From Caulobacteraceae bacterium (lineage in GTDB: Bacteria > Pseudomonadota > Alphaproteobacteria > Caulobacterales > Caulobacteraceae), in NCBI GenBank assembly GCA_019746095.1, contig JAIESL010000022.1, forward strand, positions 95,111 to 159,110: a stretch of 64,000 nt of DNA. The letters are read 5' to 3'. The notes under the pieces were generated by a model. The model saw only the letters and a list, made by a program, of their open reading frames with translations, had not been told where the DNA came from and did not search any database. Position 1 is the stretch's first letter, and every line of letters starts with the position of its first letter. Positions 1 to 9,143 of this stretch are shown one piece after another. The position numbers and the translations under genes are program-made.

Positions 1-525
1 GACCGAGCCGTCGTCGCCGACCAGCACCGCCAGGGCCTGATCGTGGCCGAGGGCGACGAATTCGACGTGTTTGACCCCGGCCTCACGCACCGGGCTGGCC
101 ACGATACTGGCCCCGCCGGCGAGGCCTGACAGCAGGCTGGAGGCCTCGTTCAGGGCCTCGTCGAAACTGCGGCCCCGCCCGGCCAGCCGGGCGTCGATCT
201 CGCGCCGCTCCTCGGTCCCGAGGTCGCCGATCTCCAGCAGGCCGTCGACGAACAGCCGCAGGCCGGCGTGGGTGGGAATCCGCCCCGCCGAGGTATGCGG
301 CGCGCCCAGCAGCCCCGCCATGGCGAGGTCCTGCATGGTGTTGCGGATCGAGGCCGGCGACAGGGCGATTCCTGTCTGGGACAGGGTCCGCGAACCGACG
401 GGGTCGCCGGTCTCCAGATAGGTCTCGACAATGCGCCGGAAAATGTCGCGCGCGCGTTCGTCCAGCGCGGTCAGACCGACCGGGCTGCCGCTGAACGGCG
501 AAGGGTTGGGGGCATACAGGCTCAC
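1..525 (-). CDS. hrcA: Heat-inducible transcription repressor HrcA (N-terminal part)
   Basis: HrcA represses groESL-type heat-shock operons by binding CIRCE operators; GroEL keeps it active. The reading frame is open for 175 codons from a GTG at 525 to the window edge, about half of the usual ~350 residues. The N-terminal winged-helix region is recognisable: [20 protein letters not shown], then [10 protein letters not shown] and [12 protein letters not shown], then the typical [18 protein letters not shown] stretch. The start is taken as GTG because the nearby ATG is in another frame. It diverges from rph 46 bp away. groL ends at the other edge of the window, so repressor and likely target lie about 64 kb apart. 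The family call is firm; the gene is truncated only by the window. Confidence 0.93.
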   Translation of the reverse strand, partial: MSLYAPNPSPFSGSPVGLTALDERARDIFRRIVETYLETGDPVGSRTLSQTGIALSPASIRNTMQDLAMAGLLGAPHTSAGRIPTHAGLRLFVDGLLEIGDLGTEERREIDARLAGRGRSFDEALNEASSLLSGLAGGASIVASPVREAGVKHVEFVALGHDQALAVLVGDDGSV

Positions 526-571
526 GGTTTCAGGATAAGCAGCGCCGCCGCCCCGTCCAAGGAAATCCCGC

Positions 572-1297
572 ATGACCACCGCCCGTCCGTCTGACCGTAC
601 CCCCGACCAGCTCCGCCTCGTGACGCTGGAGACCGGCGTCAACCGCTATGCGGAGGGCTCCTGCCTGGTCACCTTCGGCCACACCAAGGTGCTGGTGACG
701 GCCTCGGTCGAGGAGAAGGTGCCCGGCTGGATGCGCAATACCGGCCAGGGCTGGGTCACCGCCGAATACGGCATGCTGCCCCGCGCCACCCATACGCGCG
801 GCCGCCGCGAGGCCTCCGCCGGCAAGCAGAGCGGCCGGACCCAGGAAATACAGCGGCTGATCGGCCGCTCCCTGCGCGCGGTGGTTGATCTCAAGGCGCT
901 GGGCGAGCGTCAGGTGTCGCTGGACTGCGATGTCATCCAGGCCGACGGCGGCACCCGCACGGCGGCCATCACCGGTGCCTGGGTCGCCATGGCCAGCGCC
1001 TTTGACTATCTGCGCGCCGAGGGCGTGCTGAAGACCGATCCCATCCTGGACCAGGTCGCGGCGGTGTCATGCGGCGTCTGCAACGACCAGCCGGTGCTGG
1101 ACCTCGACTATGAGGAGGATTCCAACGCCGAAGCTGATTCCAACTTCGTCCTGACCGGGGCGGGCACGATCGTCGAGATCCAGGCCACGGGCGAGAAGCG
1201 CGGCTTCTCCCGCGCCGAGTTCGACCGGCTGTTCCAGCTGGCCGAGGGCGGCTGTGCCGAACTGTTCGCCCTGCAGCGGGCCGCCCTGGGGCGCTGA
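572..1297 (+). CDS. rph: Ribonuclease PH
   Basis: A phosphorolytic 3'-5' exoribonuclease that trims tRNA 3' ends in the cytoplasm. The 241 residues match the normal family length. Near the N-terminus it has the characteristic [11 protein letters not shown] block and [20 protein letters not shown]; further on are the [27 protein letters not shown] arginine-rich region and [20 protein letters not shown], which carries the phosphate and metal site. An AAGGAAA ribosome site precedes the ATG. It is transcribed away from hrcA, an arrangement common in alphaproteobacteria. Assignment is near certain. Confidence 0.97.
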   Translation: MTTARPSDRTPDQLRLVTLETGVNRYAEGSCLVTFGHTKVLVTASVEEKVPGWMRNTGQGWVTAEYGMLPRATHTRGRREASAGKQSGRTQEIQRLIGRSLRAVVDLKALGERQVSLDCDVIQADGGTRTAAITGAWVAMASAFDYLRAEGVLKTDPILDQVAAVSCGVCNDQPVLDLDYEEDSNAEADSNFVLTGAGTIVEIQATGEKRGFSRAEFDRLFQLAEGGCAELFALQRAALGR

Positions 1298-1373
1298 ACA
1301 GCCCCCTGACCGGCTTTCAAGCGGGGCAAAAGCGTGCCTATCCTGTCGCTTGATCCCTGATCGGAGAACCCTG

Positions 1374-1748
1374 ATGCGCCGGACCGTCCTCGCCCTTCTG
1401 GCCGTCGGCGCATTCGCCGGGGCATGCAGCCCGCCTGCCGAGACGCCCGGCGGTGAGCCGGCGGCGGCTCCGGCCACGCCGGCACCCGAAATGCCCGCCG
1501 ATGCCCCGCCGCAGGAAGAGGTTGATCCGGCCGTGATCATGTCGCCCGTCGGTGCGCCGGTCTCCTGCCTGAACGACATCGGGGCGGCAGCGGCACAGCG
1601 TCTGGTCGACCGCTGCATCGCCGTCAGCCCCGCGACCCACCCGCCCTGCAACGTCGCCAATGCATGCGAGATGATCCAGGACGAGATCGAGCGGTCGTGC
1701 GAAATGTATACAGTCGGTGAGGCCAAACCGGCCGAGTGCGCGGCCTGA
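1374..1748 (+). CDS. Small cysteine-containing lipoprotein, function unknown
   Basis: Predicted 124-residue lipoprotein. The ATG at 1374 follows a CGGAGAA ribosome site and gives a clean signal peptide ending in a lipobox (AFAGAC, cysteine at about residue 17). A Pro/Ala-rich linker (residues 20-50) leads to a small C-terminal domain with five cysteines (SCLND, RCIAV, PPCNVANACEM, SCEMY region), probably forming disulfides in the periplasm. A longer reading frame starting at 1254 overlaps rph and lacks the signal peptide, so it is rejected as the start. No family was recognised. Confidence 0.75.
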   Translation: MRRTVLALLAVGAFAGACSPPAETPGGEPAAAPATPAPEMPADAPPQEEVDPAVIMSPVGAPVSCLNDIGAAAAQRLVDRCIAVSPATHPPCNVANACEMIQDEIERSCEMYTVGEAKPAECAA

Positions 1749-1807
1749 ACATGCCGCTCGGGGCCGTTTAACGGTTCCTGTACCCCCGGTCGGCTAGTCT
1801 GCGGGCC

Positions 1808-2950
1808 ATGACGCTCGTACCGACGCCCCCCGATCTTCGCGCCCTGACCACCCTGCGGTTCTTCGCCGCCCTGTGGGTGGTGCTCTATACCGCCTGGCCC
1901 CACCTCGATGTCGGCTTTGTCCCGGTCGCCGTGACCAAGGGCTATCTGGGCGTCGAGACCTTCTTTGTCCTGTCGGGCTTTATCCTCAGCCACGTCTATC
2001 TCGAGGCGGCGGGCGAGAAGCGGTTCCGCTACGGCGGCTTCCTGTGGGCGCGGCTGGCGCGGGTCTATCCGCTGCATCTGGTGACCCTGTTCGGCATGAT
2101 CGGGCTCGGCGTGGTCGCGACCGCCGCCGGGATGAGCATCGACGGCAGTCTGACCAACTGGCGGGATCTTCCGGCCCACTTGACCCTGACCCATGCCTGG
2201 GGTCTGGCCACCAGCTCGGCCTTCAACCACCCGTCCTGGTCGATCTCGGCCGAATGGGCCGCCTATCTCGGCTTCCCGGCCTTCGCCTTCGTGGCCTGGC
2301 GGCTCAGGGACCGGCCCGTGCTGGCGACCGGGCTGGCCGCTGGCTTTGCGCTCGCCCTCTATGCCGCCTTCGAGCCCCTGGCGGGCTATTCCCTGACCGA
2401 GGCCACCTTCCGCTGGGGGGCGCTGCGGATCGTGCCGTGTTTCGCCCTCGGCTGTGCCCTCTACCTGATCCATCGCCGGGGCGGCGTGCCCTTCGCCGGG
2501 CCAGTGGCCCTGGTCAGCGGGGCGGCTGTGCTGGTCAGCGCCTCCCTGGGCCTGTGGGACGCGATTACCGTCCTCGCCGCCGGGGGTCTGATCCTGGGGT
2601 TGGGCTCGCTGGAAAACAGCCGCGCGGGCCTGCTCGGCTCGAAATTCGGCGTCTATCTCGGCGAGATCAGCTATTCGATCTACATGGTCTGCGCGCCGGT
2701 GCTGCTGCTGACCACCAATGTCGCCGCGCGCCTGACCGGGGCGGAGGACAAACAGTTTCACATCCTTGTGTGGCTGGCGCTGGTTGCGGCGATTCCGGTC
2801 GCGGCGATGGTTACCTACCACCTTGTCGAACGCCCGGCCCGCAAGGCCTTGAGGGGTATGGCCGACCGACGCGCGGCACGATCCGCCGCGACGATAGCGC
2901 GCACGGATTCGCCTGGTAGGGGTCTTCAACCCCCCGAAACTATCGTCTAG
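1808..2950 (+). CDS. Acyltransferase family 3 (OafA/YrhL-like) membrane protein
   Basis: A 380-residue integral membrane acyltransferase of the type that O-acetylates polysaccharides or lipids. It opens with the family signature LRALTTLRFFAALWVVLYTAW, followed by the GYLGVETFFVLSGFIL motif (about residues 60-80), and an R-hydrophobic pattern after it (FLWARLARVYPLHL). About ten hydrophobic segments follow, with SYSIYMV and a late HLVERPARK motif. The usual first-helix histidine of the family (as in VxxxH) appears as W-P-H slightly displaced. It stands alone between a lipoprotein and a CHAP protein, and its substrate cannot be read from context. Confidence 0.88.
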   Translation: MTLVPTPPDLRALTTLRFFAALWVVLYTAWPHLDVGFVPVAVTKGYLGVETFFVLSGFILSHVYLEAAGEKRFRYGGFLWARLARVYPLHLVTLFGMIGLGVVATAAGMSIDGSLTNWRDLPAHLTLTHAWGLATSSAFNHPSWSISAEWAAYLGFPAFAFVAWRLRDRPVLATGLAAGFALALYAAFEPLAGYSLTEATFRWGALRIVPCFALGCALYLIHRRGGVPFAGPVALVSGAAVLVSASLGLWDAITVLAAGGLILGLGSLENSRAGLLGSKFGVYLGEISYSIYMVCAPVLLLTTNVAARLTGAEDKQFHILVWLALVAAIPVAAMVTYHLVERPARKALRGMADRRAARSAATIARTDSPGRGLQPPETIV

Positions 2951-2987
2951 GGCTAGCGGACGAAAACAGGTCGGGACCGACGCCAGC

Positions 2988-3512
2988 ATGATGAAACGGC
3001 TCACAGCCGCTGTGGTTGCAGCGACGCTCGGCTTCTCTGCGTTGGGCTATGCCCCCGCGGCGAGGGCTGATGAGCCGTACTGGCAGTGCGTGACCTTCGC
3101 CCGCATGTATTCGGGCATCAACATCTTCGGCGACGCCCTGACCTGGTGGCGTCAGGCCCAGGGCCGGTTCCGCACGGGCGACCGTCCCGAGACCGGCTCG
3201 GTCCTGGCCTTCCAGCCCAGCGGCCGCATGACCCGAGGCCATGTGGCTGTGGTTTCGGAAATCCTCACCGATCGCGTGATCCGCGTGACCCACGCCAACT
3301 GGGGCGGCAGCCGTGGCCGGGTCGAGGAGAACGTCACCGTCGTGGACGTTTCGCCGGACGGCGATTGGACTGCGGTCAAGGTCTGGTACAACCCGATCAA
3401 TGACCTCGGCACCTCCGTCTATCCGACCTATGGCTTCATCCACAAAGCCCCGGCGCTGCCGTCCGACGGCGTGCTCATGGCCGCGGCACCGACGGCCAAC
3501 GGCCAGCCCTGA
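2988..3512 (+). CDS. Secreted CHAP-domain amidase/peptidase
   Basis: A 174-residue exported protein with a signal peptide (residues 1-27, ending APAARA). The mature part is a CHAP domain, a papain-like fold that cleaves peptidoglycan peptides or amides. The catalytic cysteine lies in YWQCVTFARMYSGI and the catalytic histidine in GHVAVVSEI; the next acidic/polar member is probably in RVTHANWGG. The size and the single domain suggest a short periplasmic cell-wall hydrolase, a class common in Caulobacterales. It sits directly upstream of a CorA homologue without a shared role being evident. Confidence 0.88.
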   Translation: MMKRLTAAVVAATLGFSALGYAPAARADEPYWQCVTFARMYSGINIFGDALTWWRQAQGRFRTGDRPETGSVLAFQPSGRMTRGHVAVVSEILTDRVIRVTHANWGGSRGRVEENVTVVDVSPDGDWTAVKVWYNPINDLGTSVYPTYGFIHKAPALPSDGVLMAAAPTANGQP

Positions 3513-3554
3513 CCGCCTGACCTCAAATCGGCTGACCCCGGCCGGGGCCGCCGC

Positions 3555-4514
3555 ATGATCCGCGTCTATCGGTCGGGCTGCACGGCCTGCGAGCCCTCGA
3601 CCGTCGATCCCGCCGACTGGACCATGCCGCCGAAGACCCTGTGGATCGACCTCATCAATCCCACGCGTGAGGAAGACGCCGCGGTCGAGCGGGCCCTCGG
3701 CCTGTCCGTTCCGACCCGCGAGGAAATGGCGGAGCTGGAGGCCTCCAGCCGGGTCTATCGGGAAAACGGCGTCACCTATGCGACCGCCGACCTCATTACC
3801 AATGGCGACGACGCCCTGCCGGGCCTGGAGCCGGTCACCTTCGTCCTGACCGACGGCCCGCTGGTGACCGTGCGCTACACTGACCCCCGTCCGTTTGCCA
3901 TGCTGATCGACAAGCTGGGCCGCGAGCCCGGGCTGTGCACCTCCGGGATCGACATGTTCCTCAACCTCATGGAGGCGGTGATCGACCGGAGTTCGAACAT
4001 CCTGTCCGCCAACGGTGCCCGGGTCGAGGTCATCGCCGGTCATGTCTTCTCGGGTGGCCGGGCGGTCGGCTTCGACAAGCTGATCACCCAGTTGGGCAAG
4101 GCCCAGACCGCCTCGGCGCGGATCGAACAGAGCCTGGCAGGGCTGCTTCGTGTCTTCGCCTTTGTCGGCATGGATGACCGGGTCGGCAAGGATGAGGCGC
4201 ATGCCCATCTCCGCTCGCTCGGCCGCGACGCCGACAGTCTGATCGCCCATAACCAGTCTGTGGCCGTCGCGATCAATTTCCAGCTGTCCGCCGCGCTGGG
4301 GCTGATCAACATCGAACAGTCGTCGATCATCAAGATCTTCTCGGTGGCGGCGGTGGCCTTTCTGCCGCCGACCCTGATCGCCTCGATCTACGGGATGAAT
4401 TTCCAGCAGATGCCGGAGCTGGCCCAGCCGTGGGGCTATCCGCTGGCCGTGGCGGCCATGGTGGTCTCGGCCATCCTGCCGCTGGCCTGGTTCAAGCGCA
4501 AAGGCTGGCTGTAA
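3555..4514 (+). CDS. corA: CorA-family magnesium/divalent cation transporter
   Basis: A 319-residue inner-membrane channel. The large cytoplasmic N-terminal domain (1-255) is followed by two C-terminal transmembrane helices. The signature YGMNFQ at the end of the first helix, followed by the acidic loop PELAQPWGYP, matches the CorA selectivity loop, and the C-terminus is a basic FKRKG tail. The CorA-type MPPKTLWIDLINPTREE block starts the conserved domain. It lies downstream of the CHAP gene with a 42-bp gap. The exact metal (Mg, Co, Ni, Zn) cannot be read from sequence, so the symbol denotes the family. Confidence 0.92.
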   Translation: MIRVYRSGCTACEPSTVDPADWTMPPKTLWIDLINPTREEDAAVERALGLSVPTREEMAELEASSRVYRENGVTYATADLITNGDDALPGLEPVTFVLTDGPLVTVRYTDPRPFAMLIDKLGREPGLCTSGIDMFLNLMEAVIDRSSNILSANGARVEVIAGHVFSGGRAVGFDKLITQLGKAQTASARIEQSLAGLLRVFAFVGMDDRVGKDEAHAHLRSLGRDADSLIAHNQSVAVAINFQLSAALGLINIEQSSIIKIFSVAAVAFLPPTLIASIYGMNFQQMPELAQPWGYPLAVAAMVVSAILPLAWFKRKGWL

Positions 4515-4580
4515 GGCAGATCGCGGGCTTGACCCAGGACTGTCGTCCGCGCTTTCTGCCGCCCATCCCCGGAGTCTCCC

Positions 4581-5033
4581 ATGCGCGCCCTGTTCGCCGT
4601 CCTCACCGTCCTGGCCCTCGCCGCCTGTTCGCCGGCGGAAGCACCGGACCAGCCCGACACGCCGCCCGAGTCGGTGCCGGTCCTGGGCGGGGTCGATCTG
4701 GCCCGGCCGGTGCGCGCCCTCGGCACCGAACCGTTCTGGAGCGTCGAGCTGACCGGAACGGAGCTGGTCTATACGACTCCCGAACCCCCCGCGCAGCGGG
4801 CGCCCCAGCCTGATCCGGTGGTCCAGGGCACGACCGCAACCTGGGAGGCGGAGACCGCCGAAGGGACCACCCTGCGCGTCATCCTCATCGCGACTGAATG
4901 CTCCGACGGCATGAGCGACCGCACCTATCCGCTGACGGCGATGGTCAAGGTCGGTGACCGTGACCTGACCGGATGTGCCGCCTCGACGGCCGCTATCCTG
5001 TCCACCGGCGAGAGTGGACCGGTCGTCGAATAG
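4581..5033 (+). CDS. Lipoprotein of the COG3650-like family
   Basis: A 150-residue predicted lipoprotein. The signal peptide ends in the lipobox LALAAC (cysteine at residue 16). The mature domain contains GTEPFWSVELTGTELVYTTPE, which resembles the 'altered/normal EPFWS' core of COG3650-type small periplasmic domains, followed by CSDGMSDRTYPL and a second cysteine in LTGCA. The two cysteines may form a disulfide. Function is unknown; related domains occur in envelope-stress and META/HslJ-type proteins. It ends 4 bp from the convergent mmcB stop. Confidence 0.8.
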   Translation: MRALFAVLTVLALAACSPAEAPDQPDTPPESVPVLGGVDLARPVRALGTEPFWSVELTGTELVYTTPEPPAQRAPQPDPVVQGTTATWEAETAEGTTLRVILIATECSDGMSDRTYPLTAMVKVGDRDLTGCAASTAAILSTGESGPVVE

Positions 5034-5036
5034 GGT

Positions 5037-5492
5037 TCAGGCCCCCGGATCGCGCCAGCTTCGCATCGCCCCCAGCCGGGCGAAGGCCACGATCAGCGCC
5101 TTGCGGCGCGCCGGGGCGAGGGGGGAGGGTGGTGCCTCACGGACCACCGCCCCGCCGAAGCCGTCGGCGACGATCAGCCCCGGCTCGTCCGGCAGAATGT
5201 CGTCCGGAAACTCCGGGGCCACGGCGAAATAGAAGGCGTCGCAGAACGGCCCGTACTCGCCCCATTTGCGATCGACGCGATAGTCCTCGACGCCGGATTT
5301 CACCTCGCAGATGACGATATCGCCGCGCGGCCCCAGGGCCATGACGTCGGCGCGGCGGCCGTTGGGCAGGCCGACCTCCAGCAGGGGCGCATAGCCGAGG
5401 TCGACCATCAGCCGCGCAGCGCCCCGCGTCACCGCGAGCGTGGTCTGGGGCCGGCTGAAGACAAGGTCGATCTGAAGCAGTCCAGCGGCCAT
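5037..5492 (-). CDS. mmcB: MmcB family DNA repair protein
   Basis: A 151-residue protein with a restriction-endonuclease-like core. The nuclease-type motif is visible as GRRADVMALGPRGDIVICEVKSG (about residues 45-70): an acidic residue in RADV and E-V-K downstream correspond to the D-(D/E)xK pattern. WGEYGPFCDAFYFAV and DEPGLIVADGFGG are the other family blocks. In Caulobacter crescentus mmcB is an SOS gene needed for mitomycin C resistance. Here a perfect GTTC-N7-GTTC LexA box lies 12 bp before the start, so SOS control is strongly indicated. Family assignment is confident; biochemical activity is inferred. Confidence 0.92.
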   Translation of the reverse strand: MAAGLLQIDLVFSRPQTTLAVTRGAARLMVDLGYAPLLEVGLPNGRRADVMALGPRGDIVICEVKSGVEDYRVDRKWGEYGPFCDAFYFAVAPEFPDDILPDEPGLIVADGFGGAVVREAPPSPLAPARRKALIVAFARLGAMRSWRDPGA

Positions 5493-5503
5493 CGACCCTT
5501 TAT

Positions 5504-5518
5504 GTTCGGCATATGTTC
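5504..5518 (-). promoter_or_regulatory. LexA (SOS) operator of mmcB
   Basis: The 15-mer GTTCGGCATATGTTC is an exact match to the alphaproteobacterial LexA consensus GTTC-N7-GTTC. It lies 12 bp upstream of the mmcB start codon, where bound LexA would block transcription or initiation. Known biology: mmcB is SOS-regulated in Caulobacter. Confidence 0.85.
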
Positions 5519-5627
5519 CGATTTCAAGCCGGCAGAATGTTTTGGGGAATAACTCGGGATTCTTCTTTCAGGCGATTGCCCGGTCGAACAACGTCGGTCT
5601 ATTAACCATTCTGAACAGGGAGACGAC

Positions 5628-5852
5628 GTGCCTATGGCGTGGGTGAGCGATCCGGGAGCCAGGCGGAATCACGGCGGCGGCGGTGTCTGGGTGATCAACA
5701 TCCTGACCCTGGCGCTCGTGGCCGTGCTGAGCCTCTATGTGTTCCGCGCCGCCGACACCCGGGCCGAGGCACAGGCTGCCCTTGAGGTCGTCGAAAGCCT
5801 TCCGGCCCAGATCGCCGCGACCCCTGCCATGGCGGCCGATCGCCGGGGCTGA
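5628..5852 (+). CDS. Small single-pass membrane protein, function unknown
   Basis: A 74-residue protein beginning at GTG 5628 (or ATG 5634) after an AGGGAG ribosome site. After a glycine-rich N-terminus (residues 8-20) a hydrophobic helix spans about residues 21-41 (VWVINILTLALVAVLSLYVF), followed by an Ala/Glu-rich amphipathic tail. A TTAACCAT sequence at 5602-5609 matches the CtrA half-site described in Caulobacter, 19 nt before the start. It diverges from mmcB and converges on a lipocalin gene. No family was recognised. Confidence 0.6.
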   Translation: MPMAWVSDPGARRNHGGGGVWVINILTLALVAVLSLYVFRAADTRAEAQAALEVVESLPAQIAATPAMAADRRG

Positions 5853-5860
5853 CCGGGGCC

Positions 5861-6385
5861 CTAGCGCCCGGTGTGCACGGCCCTGCCCGTGTTGAAGCCC
5901 AGCGCCCGGGCCCGGGTGATCAGACGGTTCCGCTCAGCCTCCGACGGGCTTTGGCTGCGGTGCCAGACCCACCAGCTCGACTTGTCCGGCAGGCCCATGA
6001 TGGCCCAGCTGTAGTCGGGCGCATGATCCCAGATCCAGTAGTTCTGGCCTGCTAGGCCGCCGAAGCTGAGCAGGCCCGCCAGGCTGAAGCGGAACCGGGA
6101 ATTGGTGCCCGGATCGGTGACCCGGGCATTGGCGCGCAGGGTCTCGACGACCCCGTCAGCCCGCCGCGTGCAGGTGACCAGGATGGAATAGCGGTTGGCC
6201 TCGCGCTGCGGATTGAAGTCGATCTGCGCCCGGCTGCAGTCCTTCTGCACATCATTGGGATTGCGCGCGATCTCGAACCAGCGCCCGTCGAACTGGTCCA
6301 GCGCCACATTGCGCGCCTGGGCCGCGGCGGGAGAGGCCGCAGCCGTCAGGGCAGCGGCGATCAGGGCGGACCGGATGGGTCTCAT
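5861..6385 (-). CDS. Lipocalin (Blc-like)
   Basis: A 174-residue secreted lipocalin. A signal peptide (1-22, ending SPAAAQA) precedes the lipocalin GxW-type motif FDGRWFEIARNPND. The rest fits the eight-stranded barrel: CSRAQIDFNP, SILVTCTRR, FRFSLAGLL, NYWIWDHAPDYSWAIMG and the closing SWWVWHRS. Two cysteines (DCSR and VTCT) could pair. Family members bind lipids or other small hydrophobics in the periplasm or outer membrane; the lipobox cysteine of true Blc is absent, so this copy is probably soluble. Confidence 0.85.
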   Translation of the reverse strand: MRPIRSALIAAALTAAASPAAAQARNVALDQFDGRWFEIARNPNDVQKDCSRAQIDFNPQREANRYSILVTCTRRADGVVETLRANARVTDPGTNSRFRFSLAGLLSFGGLAGQNYWIWDHAPDYSWAIMGLPDKSSWWVWHRSQSPSEAERNRLITRARALGFNTGRAVHTGR

Positions 6386-6447
6386 GGGGCGTCCTCGATG
6401 GTCGTTTGGTGCCGAGATACGAATGAACCGTGTGTCGGGTTTCGCGT

Positions 6448-7749
<1,302 letters not shown>

Positions 7750-7818
7750 GGCCGGGATATTGGGGTTGGAGGGGTTCAACACAACGAACACGGCGAGATC
7801 ATAACGGACACAACGGGC

Positions 7819-7953
7819 TCAAAGCCCAAGCCGCCGAAAACCGTCCTTGAGGCGGAGGGTGTTGAAGTTGATCAGGTATCCGGATCGCAGGCCGAAGAAG
7901 CGGAGATAGGTGCGCAGCTGGGCCGTATGGATCGAGGCAAGGGCATAGATTGT
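7819..7953 (-). pseudogene. C-terminal remnant of a GxxExxY-family gene
   Basis: On the minus strand about 44 codons read ASIHTAQLRTYLRFFGLRSG followed by YLINFNTLRLKDGFRRLGL and a stop. This matches the conserved C-terminus of GxxExxY proteins (IHEAQLLTYLK...GLLINFN...LKDGI-R pattern). The N-terminal ~75 residues with the GxxExxY motif are missing. The remnant is bracketed by GGACACAA at 7806-7813 and TTGTGTCC at 8001-8008, in inverted orientation. It lies between hslV and hslU and probably marks an insertion that later decayed. Family recognition rests on the C-terminal pattern only. Confidence 0.65.
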
Positions 7954-8041
7954 CTTCCTCCGCCACGCCCTCGCTCCCCTAGTGTCCTTTGTGACCTTCT
8001 TTGTGTCCATTGTGATGAACCACCCGGCGGCGGCGGGGCTC

Positions 8042-8599
8042 CTACCCCAATGCCTCAACCGTCAGGTTGCCATTGGTGTAGACGCAGATCTCCGCCGCGA
8101 TCTCCATGGCGCGGCGGGCGATGGTCTCGGCGTCCATGTCGGTGTGGTCGATCAGGGCGCGGGCGGCGGAGAGGGCGAAATTGCCGCCCGAGCCGACCGC
8201 GGCCACCCCGTGTTCCGGCTCCAGCACATCGCCGACTCCGGTGACGGTGAAGATGGCACCCCTGTCCGCCACCAGCAGCATGGCTTCCAGCCGGCGCAGA
8301 TAGCGGTCGGTGCGCCAGTCCTTGGCCAGGTCGACACAGGCCCGGGCCAGCTGGTCCGGATACTGCTCCAGCTTGGCCTCCAGCCGCTCGATCAGGGTGA
8401 AGGCGTCCGCCGTCGCCCCGGCGAAGCCTGCCAGCACCTTGCCGCCGGCCAGGACCCGCACCTTGCGCGCGGCCCCCTTGACGATGGTCGGTCCCATGGA
8501 GACCTGGCCGTCGCCGGCGATGACGGTTCGACCGTTCTTGCGCACCGCCAGGATGGTCGTGCCGTGCCAGTCCGGAAAATTGGGGTTCGCAATCATCAT
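8042..8599 (-). CDS. hslV: ATP-dependent protease peptidase subunit HslV
   Basis: Proteasome-beta-type threonine peptidase of about 185 residues, partner of HslU. The catalytic threonine lies after a short propeptide (FPDWHG, then [20 protein letters not shown]), as in other alphaproteobacteria where about 12 residues are cleaved. Other family blocks are [11 protein letters not shown] and the Gly-rich VGSGG turn. ATG 8599 or the adjacent 8596 is taken as start; a longer frame to 8656 has no family support. No good ribosome site is visible. Transcription runs toward hslU. Confidence 0.96.
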   Translation of the reverse strand: MMIANPNFPDWHGTTILAVRKNGRTVIAGDGQVSMGPTIVKGAARKVRVLAGGKVLAGFAGATADAFTLIERLEAKLEQYPDQLARACVDLAKDWRTDRYLRRLEAMLLVADRGAIFTVTGVGDVLEPEHGVAAVGSGGNFALSAARALIDHTDMDAETIARRAMEIAAEICVYTNGNLTVEALG

Positions 8600-8681
8600 C
8601 CGTTTCAGATGGAGACGGAAATGCGGCACGGCAAGCCGGAAATGAAGCGAATTCAACGATCGGGCGGGGCCACAATATTAC

Positions 8682-8701
8682 CAATGTAATGGGTTACATT
8701 G
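8682..8701. promoter_or_regulatory. Perfect 20-bp interrupted palindrome, probable operator
   Basis: CAATGTAA, four bases, then TTACATTG: 8-bp arms with no mismatch, in an AT-rich island of an otherwise GC-rich region. It lies between the divergent hslV and BLUF genes, 40 bp before the BLUF start codon and about 80 bp before hslV. The symmetry fits a dimeric repressor or activator of the MerR or TetR type. The regulator is not identified. Confidence 0.6.
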
Positions 8702-8741
8702 CACGATTGAACCCCATAACCTTGTCTATAAGGGAAGCGCC

Positions 8742-9131
8742 GTGCTTCATCGCGTCATCTATGCCAGCGAAGCCGTCGGCGCGACCGGGACCTCGACCTT
8801 GTCGATCGCCCAGATCCTGGGCGTCTCGGACCGCAACAACCGGCGCGACCGCATCTCCGGCTGCCTGATGTTTCATGAGGGCCATATCCTCCAGGCGCTT
8901 GAAGGCGGGCGAGCTGATCTCGACCGGCTGCTGCGCCGCATTTTGGCCGATCCGCGCCATACAGCCCTCCGCATCCTGTCCGACATGCCGGTCCCCGAAC
9001 GGTGCCTGCCGGAGCCGATGCGGCTCTGTGACGACCCCGCCACCCTGCTCGGGCAACTCGGCCTGCCCGGCCTCTCGAGCCTGACGGCCCGGGAGGCCGA
9101 AGCCCTGCTGGATCTCCGCAAGGCGGCCTGA
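8742..9131 (+). CDS. BLUF-domain blue-light sensor
   Basis: A 129-residue stand-alone BLUF protein, which binds FAD and senses blue light. The GTG start at 8742 follows AAGGGAAG. Key residues are in place: the flavin-contacting Tyr in RVIYASEA (residue 7), the Asn in the DRNNRRDRISGCLMF block, and the Gln in HILQALEG (about residue 52), which together run the photocycle. The C-terminal ~35 residues (from PEPMRLCDDP) form the cap helices. There is no output domain, so it must act through a partner. An upstream palindrome suggests regulated expression. Confidence 0.9.
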   Translation: MLHRVIYASEAVGATGTSTLSIAQILGVSDRNNRRDRISGCLMFHEGHILQALEGGRADLDRLLRRILADPRHTALRILSDMPVPERCLPEPMRLCDDPATLLGQLGLPGLSSLTAREAEALLDLRKAA

Positions 9132-9143
9132 CGGCGTGGACCT

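Noticed and set aside
1067..3004. A 645-codon open frame on the minus strand
   Set aside because: It covers rph, a lipoprotein and an acyltransferase on the opposite strand; these have signal sequences and motifs, the long frame has none.
8707..8732. Sigma-70 promoter TTGAAC...TATAAG before the BLUF gene
   Set aside because: The spacer is only 14 bp, too short for a convincing -35/-10 pair.
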